Assembly: GCF_963662255.1 (NCBI RefSeq)
Contig: NC_085046.1
Coordinates: 21,471,620-21,535,619, forward strand
Source of the DNA: Cinclus cinclus
Lineage: Eukaryota > Chordata > Aves > Passeriformes > Cinclidae
Direction: 5' to 3'
Length of the DNA stretch: 64,000 bases
Positions 12,669-23,948 of the stretch are shown one piece after another (position 1 is the stretch's first letter; each line of letters opens with the position of its first letter). Made by a program: the position numbers and the translations under genes. Below the pieces are notes generated by a model that was given only the letters and a program-made list of their open reading frames with translations, had not been told where the DNA came from and ran no database searches.

Positions 12669-13050
12669 GCCTGTGGAAAAAGTCTGAGCTGCTCTCTTGG
12701 TCTTTTTATGTTGGCTGAAGAAGGTCCCTGTGAGCAAAGATAAAAATTACACCAAGTTACACACTGACTGCCTGAAGGGCCAGCACTTACATACCTTGTA
12801 ACTGACCCACGCCCGAGAAAAGCAGGGGCAGGGGGGAGAAAAGTTGCACTGGTCCAGTCCCCCTTTCATGGGCAGAGACATCTTTCATTTGACCAGATTG
12901 CTCAGAGCCCCATCCCATCTGGCCTTGAACACTTACAGAAATGGCTTCTCTGGGCAGCCTGGTCCAGTGTCTCATCATCTTTCTTGTAAAGAATTTATTC
13001 TCTATTTCTAACATAAATTTATCCTCTTTCACTTCAAAACCACTGCCCAT

Positions 13051-13998
13051 TTAACAACTTTTTTTTGCTGCTTTATTTTATTCTTCTGGCTGGACTTAAA
13101 AAGGACTCCAGTCATAAAGGAGTGCACTGTCTTGCTTGCACGTACTTTCCTCCTGTACAAGTTCCCCATATCTTGGGGACTCTGCTTTTCCAAGTCTAGG
13201 CTAAAACACCTGTCTGCTTTTGAGAGGGATTTTAAACCTTGTGGGTTTAAATCACTGGGATCAAACTTGGACAAATCTAACCTCAGTTACAAAATGATCA
13301 TGTTATTGTCTTAAGCTATTCCCATTTGAATGGATAATCATTAATATTTAACAGACTTCCCTGATCCAAACCCTTGAAGATCTGTGACACTGACATGTGA
13401 ATGACATGTGCAATGAGGCACTCAGTGGCACAATTTCTTTGTGAGAACAGCTAGAATTCAGAAGGTGTATAAAAAAAGTGTTTCAAATCGTGATAGAAAG
13501 CTGAGACCTAGTATTTTGGGCAAAAATAATCTAAAAGGAAGAAAACAGATAAAAATTAGGTCAAATGACAAATGGTTTTTTTTTCGGTATAACTGTTAAT
13601 GAGAAATTAAAGAGGAGGCATTAGATGTAGGACATATTAAATTCCAATTAGAGACCAACTTTGTGGCACATAAGATGAAAATAACTGGCTAAATGAAAAC
13701 CAGGCAAAAACATATCCCAGGACCAAACAGGTTCATTAAAAGAAGACTACACATAGAACAGCTACTTATTACTTGTGTCATGGTATTGCTACATGCTCAA
13801 ATCCTGAGTTAGTGATGAACTGCATGAAATAATGAACAGAAATAATTTAAGTCTTCAGATATTTATATCTGGTGATTTCCTGTGTTTCAGTCATCATTAT
13901 TCCATGTGACTGATACCTTACTGCACATCTGCTTTTTATCATAGTTCCCTGGTTGTTCAGTTATATGTGGGAATATAGCACTATGACATACAAGTATT
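13051..13998. other. Unique A+T-rich DNA, no gene recognised
   Basis: Begins at the 5' break of the antisense CR1. Contains only frames of about 60-90 codons, the longer of which extend into the CR1. No RNA gene or transposon seen. Confidence 0.5.
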
Positions 13999-14010
13999 TA
14001 TATATATATA

Positions 14011-14079
<69 letters not shown>
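13999..14079. repeat. (TA)n microsatellite, about 40 units
   Basis: An almost pure alternating TA tract of about 80 bp, interrupted once by TGTGTGTG at 14,011-14,018 and followed by TATGTATG units. It is self-complementary and accounts for the isoleucine/tyrosine-repeat frames on both strands. Such tracts vary in length between individuals. Confidence 0.95.
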
Positions 14080-14082
<3 letters not shown>

Positions 14083-16814
14083 GTATGTATACATGTAACA
14101 ACATATTTCTGGTGGCTGAGAGGGAAAAAGCCTTTAAGGAGAAAGAAAATATGAAGAGTAAAGAAGAACTACTGATGAGGCAGAGGAACAGAATAAAGGT
14201 AAAGAGACAGTTAATACTTAAAAACATATAAATTTTACTGGAAAATACAAGTTTTACTTACTGTAGACCAAGTTTCCTTGTGCTTCGGTTTTCTATTTTG
14301 TAACCTGGAAATATTTAGGGACAACTTTGGTAGAGTCCTTTGAATATTACTTATTAAAAAAAAAAAGAATAAGTTTGCAATGCCTTGTTCATAAAGAACA
14401 ATTCTCCAAGAAGAGAAATTGTCAGAGCTCAGGGCATGTAGGAAGATGGCTAGTGAGTTAGGTGGGTAATATAGAAGTGCTATTAGAGAGACATAGGGAA
14501 CAAGATCATAAAACAGTGGAAAGAAAGGAGAAAATAAGACAAATAAACTGAGATAAGAAGAACTGGGAAATATAAACAGATAAATGATGCAGAAAAGGAT
14601 ATAGAACACGGAAAACAAAGGAAGGAATAGGGAAAGGTCAAAACTCATCTTCTTAGCTGGTTTATTTTATTTTATTTATTCTATTCACATTTTTTCCAAG
14701 CTGCTTTCCTAGTCTGCTTTCAGGAACAGATTTATGGTAAAGTGTGGTACTTCCAACAGTTTTTCTATTCACTCTCCCAGCAGCAAATGCTTCTAAAAAT
14801 GCTTCACCTCTAAAGATCCACTGCACTAAAGGCTAGGCTTTTCCTCTGAAATGTGCCATGATATCAGGACTGAATAAAACTGTAGAGAAAAATGCTCATC
14901 CCCGTAGCCTGGTTGAGGCATGTTAGCTTGTAAAATTTGAATGTAACACAGAAACTGCAAGAATTTAATGCTCTTCTGTAATAGGAATAGGGTTGTCAAG
15001 AAAAATAAAACATTAGAATTAGTGAAAATTCTTTTGTTTTCTCCTATGAAAATGTTAGGTCAGTCAAAAATATTTGCCATTAATAAAATCTTCTTCACAC
15101 TTCTATTAGTTCAAACTTTGTGTTGGGTTCCACAGGATCTACCTTGTGGCATTTACACTCTGTTAAATATATAGAAATGTCTCACCTCAGCCTCCCACTG
15201 TTCTGTCACTTGGCCTTTATGAGGTTAGCAAATTCAGTTTTTCTTCATAAAGTAATCCTACTGGCTCTTTAAGGTCTTCTGGATGCTTGTTGTCAACAAC
15301 TTTCTTAGAAGGGCATATTCAATTCCTGCCCTGCCACTTCATCTTCCCTGACTTAAAAGTTTTCTTAAAAGCTTTCTTTGGAGTGGCATCACATTTCAGA
15401 TTTAAATCTGAATCAGTTTGATATTGTTTGATCTGTGTATTGCATGGTTGCCTGTACATTGTCATGGTCCCCTGCACCTTGCCTTTTGTCTTGTCTTTAT
15501 GAAGTCTTTAAATTTTTACTATCATCAGAGTAGGGTTTTTCAAAACTCTACTCTTGAAAATGGGGATTCTTTTTTTCGGTGTTACCTCTTATTCCACCCC
15601 CCTCCCCCGCCCCCCATATTTGGCCTCTCATCTTTAGATTGCTTTTTCCTGAATCCCTTTTTTTTTTTATTCAGCCCTCAAGCCTTCCTTTCTTGTATCA
15701 CAGACATATATTATCTCATTTATTGTGCACCTCACACAGATATTGAAATTCCAGTCAACTACAGTCCAGCGTTTAATCTGCTGCCTTTAATTTGTGCATG
15801 AAAGCCAGTTTAAAGTGTGTCAGGCAGTGTGTCATCTGCTCTCAGTTCGTAGTTCATTAAGGCTCTCCCTTGTTCTTTAGATATGCTACTACCACATCTT
15901 TTCATTGGACACAAATGTCAAATTCATTTGTCTTTTCCTAATGAATTCTCAATGTATATTCATTGCAAATTTTTGAATTCCAGAGTTTTATGTATCTTAA
16001 ACAGCCAGGCCAACTGGTTAAGAGCCAGAAAGTCTCTTAGAAAGGGTCTAAATCTGCAAAGGAGCTGAGAATTTTTAGGCTGTGCCTATTAGTGGTACTG
16101 GAAAGTATGGCTCTCAGAACATGTGGACATATGTGTATCAAGATTTCTCATGAAAAATGCAACCTTTCTAGTGTTGTAGAATGTTGTTATGTTGTTATGA
16201 GCTTCTAAACCACTTTTGATCAGACAGATCAAATGTTCTGCAAGGTGTTTTACTTAGTGGGAACATTGTTGATAGGTCAGAACTCAGTAGCCTGAGGCAC
16301 AGCAGAAACCCTGCTTGGATATCTGACATGTGAAGAAGGTGGGGGTAAAGAGGATCTGTGAAAAGCACCAGGAGGCAAGAGAGGATGGTGAGCAACATGA
16401 GAAACATCAGCGTCGGGAGGAAATCTCAACAGAAGTGCAAAATGCATACATAACAAAGGGAAAACTAAACTATTGAGCTTTCATCAGGCAAAACTCTTCT
16501 GAGAAACACCTGATGCAAATAAGATACAGCTCTCTCATAGGCAACTATTTTTTTTACATAATACATAGAATACCATGAAAACATATAAACTGTAAAACCT
16601 ATTAAAAAAACAAAAACAGCCTTACATTTTTTCCACAATAATGGAGAGAAAAGGTACATGAGGAGGGATCACTTGGATGCCCTTGCAAGTTTTGATTGCC
16701 AGCTAGACAGTCAGAGGGAAACAGCAGACAGGGACTGCCTCTCTGGTGTCTCTGACAGACACAGACCTGTCTCATATAAAGTTCACACACCCAAAATTTC
16801 ATAAGGACTTTGAT
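14080..16814. other. Unique DNA with purine-biased blocks, no gene recognised
   Basis: The plus strand is markedly A/G-rich at about 14,118-14,215 and again at about 14,480-14,645. The second block produces a 137-codon frame on the minus strand (14,235-14,648) rich in L, F, S and P, which I take as a composition artefact. A C-rich tract lies at 15,597-15,615. The frame at 15,418-15,801 (127 codons, plus) crosses that tract and shows no recognisable domain. Confidence 0.45.
15597..15615 (-). repeat. C-rich tract (G-rich on the minus strand)
   Basis: Runs of six, five and six C separated by single T and G bases. The minus strand is therefore almost pure G over 19 bases and could adopt a four-stranded fold. 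It sits in otherwise A+T-rich DNA with no CpG island or gene start around it. Confidence 0.7.
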
Positions 16815-16817
16815 GAT

Positions 16818-16875
<58 letters not shown>
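16815..16875. repeat. (GATA)n microsatellite, about 14 units
   Basis: Uninterrupted GATA units from 16,821 to about 16,874, preceded by one imperfect unit. It accounts for the serine/leucine/tyrosine/isoleucine repeat frames read on the minus strand. A tetranucleotide repeat of this length is expected to be polymorphic. Confidence 0.95.
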
Positions 16876-19800
16876 GAAAGAGCTTTTGTATATCTTTCCC
16901 AGATATGTAATTCTTCTAAGGGCCACATGTGAGAAAGGGTGTATGTTGCCACACATGTAAAAAAAAGTGATTGATATTCTTGAGAAAGAATATCTTGACA
17001 GCCAATGGGATATTATGCAGTCACTTGCCCATTGCAGGAAATTGCAACTGCTGCAGGAGATTCCAGATTTTTTCCCTTTGTTCACCTAGAAATTTAATTT
17101 TATATTGCAAACCTACAATCGTGCTATAGTTCTCTATTTGCAAATGCTTCAAACTGGGGGAAAAGAATCATGATCAGGGATTTGCATTTTTTAAGGTCAC
17201 CTTTTCTGTTCCAGACCTGTAATTGTTCATCATTCCTAATTACAGACTGTAAATTATATGAGTAACTGCCTATTTTATTCACAAAACCACATGTTCTGTT
17301 CAATTGAATTGCATATTTTTGGGACTGTAACCCCAAAACGATAAATGAATGTTAATTTTTCATGCTCAGTAACTTATTTTCTTTTTTGAGCTTTTGATTT
17401 TACTCAAAAAAGATGCAGTCTATACTGAAGCTTTTACTTCAGTGTGAGATGTCCTCTCTTAATTGTGTAGAAGATTGAGAAGATTCATTCATTGAAAGAC
17501 CTTTAGCTTAAATTCCTGTGTTTCGAGCTGTATGTAGGAACCAGAGATTTTTTTTTTTCCTAAAACTTCACCAATATTGCAGCATTTTGAGATTTCTGAT
17601 GGCACTTCAGATCAACAAGATACAGGTTTTAAAAATCCATTTCAGAGCAACAAGATTACCCTGAAAATTTGCTTTGGGTATAAAGCTATAGCGTTCCCTT
17701 TGATCTCTTCTAAGTATCTGAGACTCAGTGCATGAGGAAACACCGATGCTGCTTGAATATTTTTGAAGTTAAACACTTAGCGGATGAGGAAACGAATCAA
17801 GTTGTGGCAATAAAATTAACAGTGTAATGTACTTTTAAATAAAATGAGCTATCAAACTGCTTTTTTGTTAAATTGGGCTAGTCTAGAAAAAAAGAAACAT
17901 CATACAATTTTCATCAGGGAGCAATGAGGGAAAAAGCACATATCTTTCCCTGAAAGTAGCTGTTAATTATTTTGCCTCTTTGTAATATGTTTATAAAATG
18001 TACTCTGGGCAAATGCAAGCTCTCTTTGAGCTGACCTGAATTTGTGCAATTGCCAAGATAAATCTAGTAATTATTGGCAGGAGAGTTTATCTCAGTTTAT
18101 TAGCTTGAGTTTGGAGTTGCACTACAGTGTTTGTATGGGATTGCTTTGGCTCACAAGAAATTCAGATAAGGTAGTGGCTCTCTTGTTGGACAGTGACATC
18201 AGATACCTTGGTATCTGGTATGTATACATTATTGGTATGCATACACCAAGAAATGTTTAAAATCTCTGTAATAACACGTCCTACAGGAAAACAGAATTTA
18301 TGGCATTATTGAATGCTGTGTTTGCATGACTGATATGCTAAATTAATGTAATGTGGTGAACACAACCTTAAAAGGGCATGTTCCTAAATTCAACCTTTCC
18401 TTTTCAAGAGCATTAGATGGCCATGCAGGTAGAAGTCAGAGAGAAGCTGTGGGTCATCAGATGTGACCCTTTTACAAATGTGCAGATATGGCTCACACAA
18501 AATATAGCGAACTACACTTTCTGAAAATCATTACTTCTGGAAAACCTATGGGTTTAGTTGCACTGCATTGATGACACTTATGTCTCTCCAATATGTGAAT
18601 ACATCTAGATGTGTGCTTAAACACTGCCCAGCTTATAGGAACTTAGGATACACAAGATGTGGTTTAGGTCAAAGTTTTGACCACCTTACAAAGAAAAGCA
18701 CCACAATTCTTCATATGATATACAACATTTGTCTGGAATTCATTGCACAAATCTGTCATATCTAACATGATAGATATATCAATCTCTCACATGAGATTGA
18801 TAGAATGAATGAGTTTGGGTAATAAAAAATGTTAAAAAGATATTGCTCTAATTGTTCTAGTAATTGGTGATAATGTATTTATTAAATAAATTCAGTAACA
18901 CAATGATGATAAAATTAAGAAAAATAATTATGATTGTTTTCATGAGAATGATACAGTGAATCTCACAAATAAACCTACACAGGAATGGTGACAGATTTTT
19001 ATCTGTCTTTATATTACAATTATTTCATTTTTGAAGCCCTGCATTCACCACCAGTGAGAAAATAATATAAAATTTAGCACTCTGCCATTGTTTGCTATGG
19101 TAAACAGCCACAGTTCCACATTTGTATGTCTGTAATGCTGAAATGTCAGCTTAGATGTTTTTTCTTCTGTCCTATGTTCCTTGAATAATAAAAATACTTG
19201 TATTAATATACTGGCCTCACTAAAAGTGCCTTTTATTTCAGCTAAAAAAAGTCACTGACTTTTATACGCTGGACATCATATAGCTCTAGAGATCAATTTA
19301 TATGACAAATTAGCTGTCATTCAAGTAAAAATAAATCTTGCCAGAAATGCCTTCCATGCTCTTGTCCATGTTGACAAGTAATATGACAGAGATGACAGAT
19401 AATGTGGGTTCCCATTAGATTTGGGTGATGTAGTTGTATCTTATCTTTCAACTTTCTTCCGTAATTTTATCCTGTATTCAAATCAGGTTATACTGTCTCC
19501 TCAATATCCACAGCTGCCTGGCTTCAGTCCCTGAAGTCCAAGAGTTACTGTCTGAAATCAAGAATTACTGGCAACTCTAACCAAATCCTAACCTTCATAG
19601 TAAAATGGCACCTGGCTCTACCCAAGGCATGGGAAGAGAAGCCCCGAGCTCCCATGGGTCAGAAAGGCACTTTGCAAGGGAAAATAGCAGTAAGACAGTA
19701 CTACTCTTGGTGAAAGAAATGTTGAGGTGTGGCTACAGCTGCCCCATGGCTTCTAGACTCTTTTCAGAGACTAAAGCTTTGCTAGCCATCCTTGTTTGGG

Positions 19801-20154
19801 TTATACTTCTCTTTTCATAATGAATTTCACTCAAGAACGTTAAATGGTATCAGAATGAGAACACTAAGAAAATATGTTCTTTAACAGACAGAAATAATGT
19901 TCAGATAGAAAGATACCTTCTCTATCAGCATGGTACAGGAATCAGTAGAGAACAGACTTGTGTCTAGCAGTGGTAGACAATCTGATGTCAGAGGTTTCCA
20001 TTATGATGATACAGTTGAAGCATGGCCAGAAATTTCTCAAACCTGGCTTTGATCCATCTGGTTTACCTGGATAGTAGAAGTAATGGCCAGGACTCAATTT
20101 GAAGATTAACAGCTTCTCTGAAGTGGTACAAAGCATCAATTAAAATTATTTATC
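16876..20154. other. Unique A+T-rich DNA, no gene recognised
   Basis: No exon, RNA gene or named repeat seen. Frames are 60-72 codons. The one structural feature is the palindrome/hairpin pair at 18,200-18,250, listed separately. Confidence 0.5.
18200..18250. repeat. Overlapping palindrome and bulged hairpin
   Basis: CAGATACC (18,200-18,207) and GGTATCTG (18,210-18,217) form an 18-bp palindrome with a 2-base centre. Overlapping it, CTTGGT (18,207-18,212) pairs with ACCAAG (18,245-18,250), and GTATGTATAC pairs with GTATGCATAC with one wobble, leaving a 5-base bulge and a 7-base loop. The two folds compete for the same bases. No function is known. Confidence 0.6.
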
Positions 20155-20560
20155 TTCAGGAAAGATGAATAAAATTGTAAGGCATAAGCCAGAAGAAGTA
20201 GTCAAAGTACAAGAACAAACAATGAAGTGGATGGTCTGCAAGTTTTTAAAAGAGATTAATGCAGAAATGCAGTATGGATTCATAAAAATAAATCATGTCA
20301 AGCTAACTTGATTTCTGCCTTTGATGAGATAATAAGCTTCATAGAAAAGAGGAATAAAGGGGACATATCTCTTGACTTCAGCAGAGCATTTGACATTACT
20401 CCACATCAGAAAAAAAGCAATGTAGTTAATGCTTTTGAAATTGTTAGACAGATGGCTGACTAACCACAATTGAAGAGCAATTATTAATGCAGTTCAGGCA
20501 AACTGCAAAGTGCATTCAAGGATTGGTGCTTTATCTAGCATTAAACAGATACAGATGTTT
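20155..20560 (+). mobile_element. Old CR1-type LINE fragment, reverse-transcriptase region
   Basis: Around 20,268-20,405 the plus strand reads, with a frame break, YGFIKINHVKLT and then GDISLDFSRAFD. These are the CR1-family block before the RT palm and the first catalytic aspartate block. The DNA after it (to about 20,560) still resembles the following part of the RT domain but is too decayed to read as protein. Both element ends are missing. It is clearly more diverged than the copies at 11 kb and 61 kb and belongs to a different, older CR1 lineage. The boundaries are approximate. Confidence 0.65.
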
Positions 20561-23500
20561 ACCACATCTGCACAAAATGGCTCTAGAATGTGATAATACC
20601 TGCCAGAGATTCTATGTTGCACTGTAGGTCCAGTTTCAATCTGTCCAGCACCATGCTATTTGAGATGGCAGATTATAGTGGAGGTAGTGGCAGGCAGGTT
20701 GGTGAAGTAGAACTGATTAATTATTAATGTAATTGCTAAGCAATCCTTTCTAGGCTGCAGGAGACTCCAGTACACGTTACTGGTAGTTTTCCTAGCAGCA
20801 GTTTTAAATCAGTCTTCTGGTTTACCTATCAACTCAGTTTAGTCTGCTCCTCTGCTTTGTCCATTATCTCAGACCCATGAGTTCCCATGAGTTCTTCTTT
20901 TCTTTCTGTCCCACCATTTATTGTACTTCATTCCTGATCTTTCAATAATGTACTATATTCTTCTGTCCTGACTGTTTTCACTTGGTCCCCTCAAAGCTCT
21001 TCTGTCCCATGAATTCAATTCATGTAATTAGTGGTATGTGAACCTCCCACTGCTTCAACATGTCCTTGTGCTCACCTTTCCAGCTGCCTCCCCTGCATCA
21101 TCTGTGGTACTCCTGAACCTCCTCCAGGGGTTCAGTCCCCATGAAACTCCAGCAAGCCTCCCAAGTCAGCTCCACCACTAGACACTGCAATGCTTTGGAT
21201 TAGAGGAGTAGATGCTCACATGTGTTGTTCTGCTTGTTCAGAATTGCAGCTGCAATCTCTCTCATCTGAGGCTGGTCCATGGCTTGAAAAATGCTTTGTC
21301 CAACTAAAGCAATAGAAACATAAAAGTGGTTTTGTTTGTTGTATTGGGTTACATTGCTGGGGATGTCAAATGATGCAGAGTTTGTTTCCACGTCTGAGGC
21401 ATGGCTCAGTGCCTTCCACTGTCCAGCAAAGTTTCCTTTTCATTTCAGTGTGATCACTTTCGGTTGTGGTCTCTACTGTTACCTCTCACTGCTACCAAGC
21501 CTTTAGGGCCAGGACAAATATTCCCCTGGTACCCCATGTGTTTTTCACTGTAAGTCAATTTATCATTTTCTTCTCATACAACTTGCTACTTGTCCACTTT
21601 CACTCATAAAACGTCTCAGTCAATTAAAGGGCAGGAAGTTTTAATCCTCATCAATGAACACTTTTCTCTAGAAAAACACATAATAAGGTCAAACATCAAA
21701 GGTTGGTGTCATAAACCTCTCTTTATTGTTCATTTTTATGTCACACATTGTAGCTAAACATTTTTCCTCAATAATACCACACTGCAATATTGCTTTACTT
21801 TTTGTGTTCTCCTTCAAATTTTGTTATTTCCTGCATCTCAGCTGTAAATTCATCAAAATGACTGGGTAACAGAAAAATAATTTTGTACCCTTTTTCCCCT
21901 AAGGAGTCTTTTTTGTGTTATTGCCCTCCCAAAGATCTGATTTACATACTTAAGGTACAGCATTTGATTTTGATTGGAACAATTGGTTCACATGGATTCT
22001 GAGATAAATAGTTGACCACCTGAGTTGGAGAAAGACATTGAAGAATTCAAATTCAATAAAACCCAGTGTACCTTTACATGTATGCAGATATCAGAGGTGT
22101 CTGCAGGAATGGTGTGATGCTCAGCCGATTCACTAAACAGCTGCTCTGCAGACATGAAGGGGGCAAAAACTTGTACATGAATCTCTGAACTGAACACATC
22201 AGAGATTAAAACATAATCTATACATTTAAGACAAGCCTGTAGGCACAATATCCTTCTGGTACAGGACCAGAACTTGTATTCTGATAACATGTCAAATATG
22301 GATTTTGTATTCCTGATATCACTTGAAGAAATATTTGTCTCTTGCATAAGATTTAAGAAGAATACTTTTTTAGATGTGTTAAAAATCAAATCTTCCCATG
22401 TTGTTAGAATATTGGCTTATAATTAACAATACGATGATATTTAAATAATGACTTATTTAATGTTTTTTATTTCAAGATTATTTTCAGTACTCTGTGCAAG
22501 TGTATTTTCATTGACTGATGGAATTTCATTCTGTTTTGTCAAGAAAATGCTCATTTTCAAATGTTGATTCTTCTGCCTGCAATGCCTTTGAGATTCTGCC
22601 CCCTGAAAAAGATTTATGAAATTGCATTAAACTATAAAACTTTGTCTGTGCACAAGCTAGTTTAAACTATTTTAAACTGAATTTTGGGATTGAAAAAGGG
22701 CTAAAATTTCATATAGTATTATTGTGTTCATTCATTCCCTTCACTTTTCCAGAATTTACAGGCCTCTATTCTCTTGCGTGAAGCACACACCTTCTATCTG
22801 GTATTTACTTTATCATTCTGTTTAGCAGTATCCTTAAACAAGCATTTGATACAACTCACACTTTTTTATCTTTTGATGATGAAGTCTTTCCCAAATAAGA
22901 AAATCTTTTTAAGGGAAAATGTGTAATATTCCGCCAGCTGTTCTAACATCACTCAAGAAAAGCTTCTGTTGCCTGAACCAAATTCAACTATCTAGATGAA
23001 GTGCTAAAGTAAACAATTGCATCCTAGAATATTGGTTGATTTCCACTTTGAGAATTTGTAACTTGTCCAAGTCGCTTGATTGACAGACCTAATATTTAAA
23101 TAGCACTTAAACATCTTATGTCCAAAATTGTGCAATGCTCACATATCAAATTGCCATTTACCAAAGTATCAATTTATGTTTTCACTTTGTACTTAAGACC
23201 ATATTTTGGATTTTTATTCAATTTCTTACTGACTCTCCAGTAAAAATGAAGAATGGGAATTTTAATATAGTAAGAACTATGTTTTAAATGTTTCTTGAAA
23301 GTTTAATTCACCTTAACTCAAATTTGTTTATCGAAAAGTCTGGGAATGCTCAGACCTTTTAAATAGATTGAACTGTCATTCATGTGGTAGTTGGAATTGA
23401 GCTTCAGATTTTCTGCTTACAAGCAAGTAACCATTGAATGAACAACATTATTTTGTGATGAAAGAATAGTGCCTGTATTACAAAGGAAAATGAAATTATT

Positions 23501-23926
23501 GTTATATTGAATACTAAAATATTTATTTAAATAATCTATAATTTCAATGATGCAAGGTAAAAGTTTAAAAATTTTTCATTACAGGATAAATATGAACATG
23601 GAATCTTAGGTGAGGTTATTACTTAGATTAATACAACCAATTTGACAATGTCTGCTTGACAAACTCTGGTGAGAAAGACATTATTAAATACTCTTTGCAA
23701 AACAGACCATATACCACCATTTCTATTCAGAAAGTTCATATTTTTTTCACTTTAATTGTTAGAGATTATTTTAAACTGTTATTTAAATATATATCGTTTT
23801 TTGGATATAAACACTAAGTAAAGCATACTAAGAAAGAGACAGCAAAAAAGTAGTATGTGTTTCATCTCAGAAAAAGCAGAGGTGCTTAATATCTGGCCTT
23901 TTTCTGTAATCCATTTGTCCAGCTAG

Positions 23927-23948
23927 TGACAATACTGTAGTATTGTCA
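23927..23948. repeat. 22-bp interrupted palindrome
   Basis: TGACAATACT (23,927-23,936) and AGTATTGTCA (23,939-23,948) are perfect reverse complements separated by GT. Not part of any repeat I can name. Confidence 0.8.

Larger units (their letters stand above)
12349..12848 (+). mobile_element. Solo LTR of an endogenous retrovirus
   Basis: A 500-bp element begins with TG and ends with CA, and is flanked on both sides by CTGGTC (12,343-12,348 and 12,849-12,854), a perfect 6-bp target duplication. Inside, in the expected order, are a TATA box (TATAAAA, 12,603-12,609), a poly(A) signal 60 bp later (AATAAA, 12,663-12,668), and then a G/T-rich stretch. This gives U3 of about 280 bp, a short R and a U5 of about 160 bp. 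No gag, pol or env sequence and no second LTR is nearby, so it is a solo LTR left by LTR-LTR recombination. A 6-bp duplication is usual for class II (ERVK/alpha-beta-like) elements, but the family cannot be named from sequence alone. The boundaries are supported independently by the antisense CR1 that continues on both sides. Confidence 0.78.
12332..13050 (-). mobile_element. CR1 LINE 3' fragment (antisense), split by an LTR insertion
   Basis: The right part (12,849-13,050) is plainly antisense CR1. It contains the reverse complement of the 3' UTR (CATGGGCAGAGACATC, then GCTCAGAGCCCCATCCCATC) and of the C-terminal ORF2 stretch (AAGAATTTATTCTCTATTTC), whose translation on the minus strand reads LEIENKFFTRKMMRHW. 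The left part (about 12,332-12,348, ending AATAATCTGGTC) matches the stretch that should come just before. The two halves are separated by the 500-bp LTR at 12,349-12,848 and share the duplicated hexamer CTGGTC. The very end of the CR1 tail is lost where this copy meets the sense CR1 on its left. Confidence 0.82.

Noticed and set aside
14235..14648. 137-codon open frame on the minus strand
   Set aside because: It lies over purine-rich plus-strand DNA, giving an L/F/S/P-rich translation without stops by composition; no domain or splice context.
16815..16875. GATA array as a sign of a sex (W) chromosome
   Set aside because: A single short array is an ordinary microsatellite and cannot assign a chromosome.
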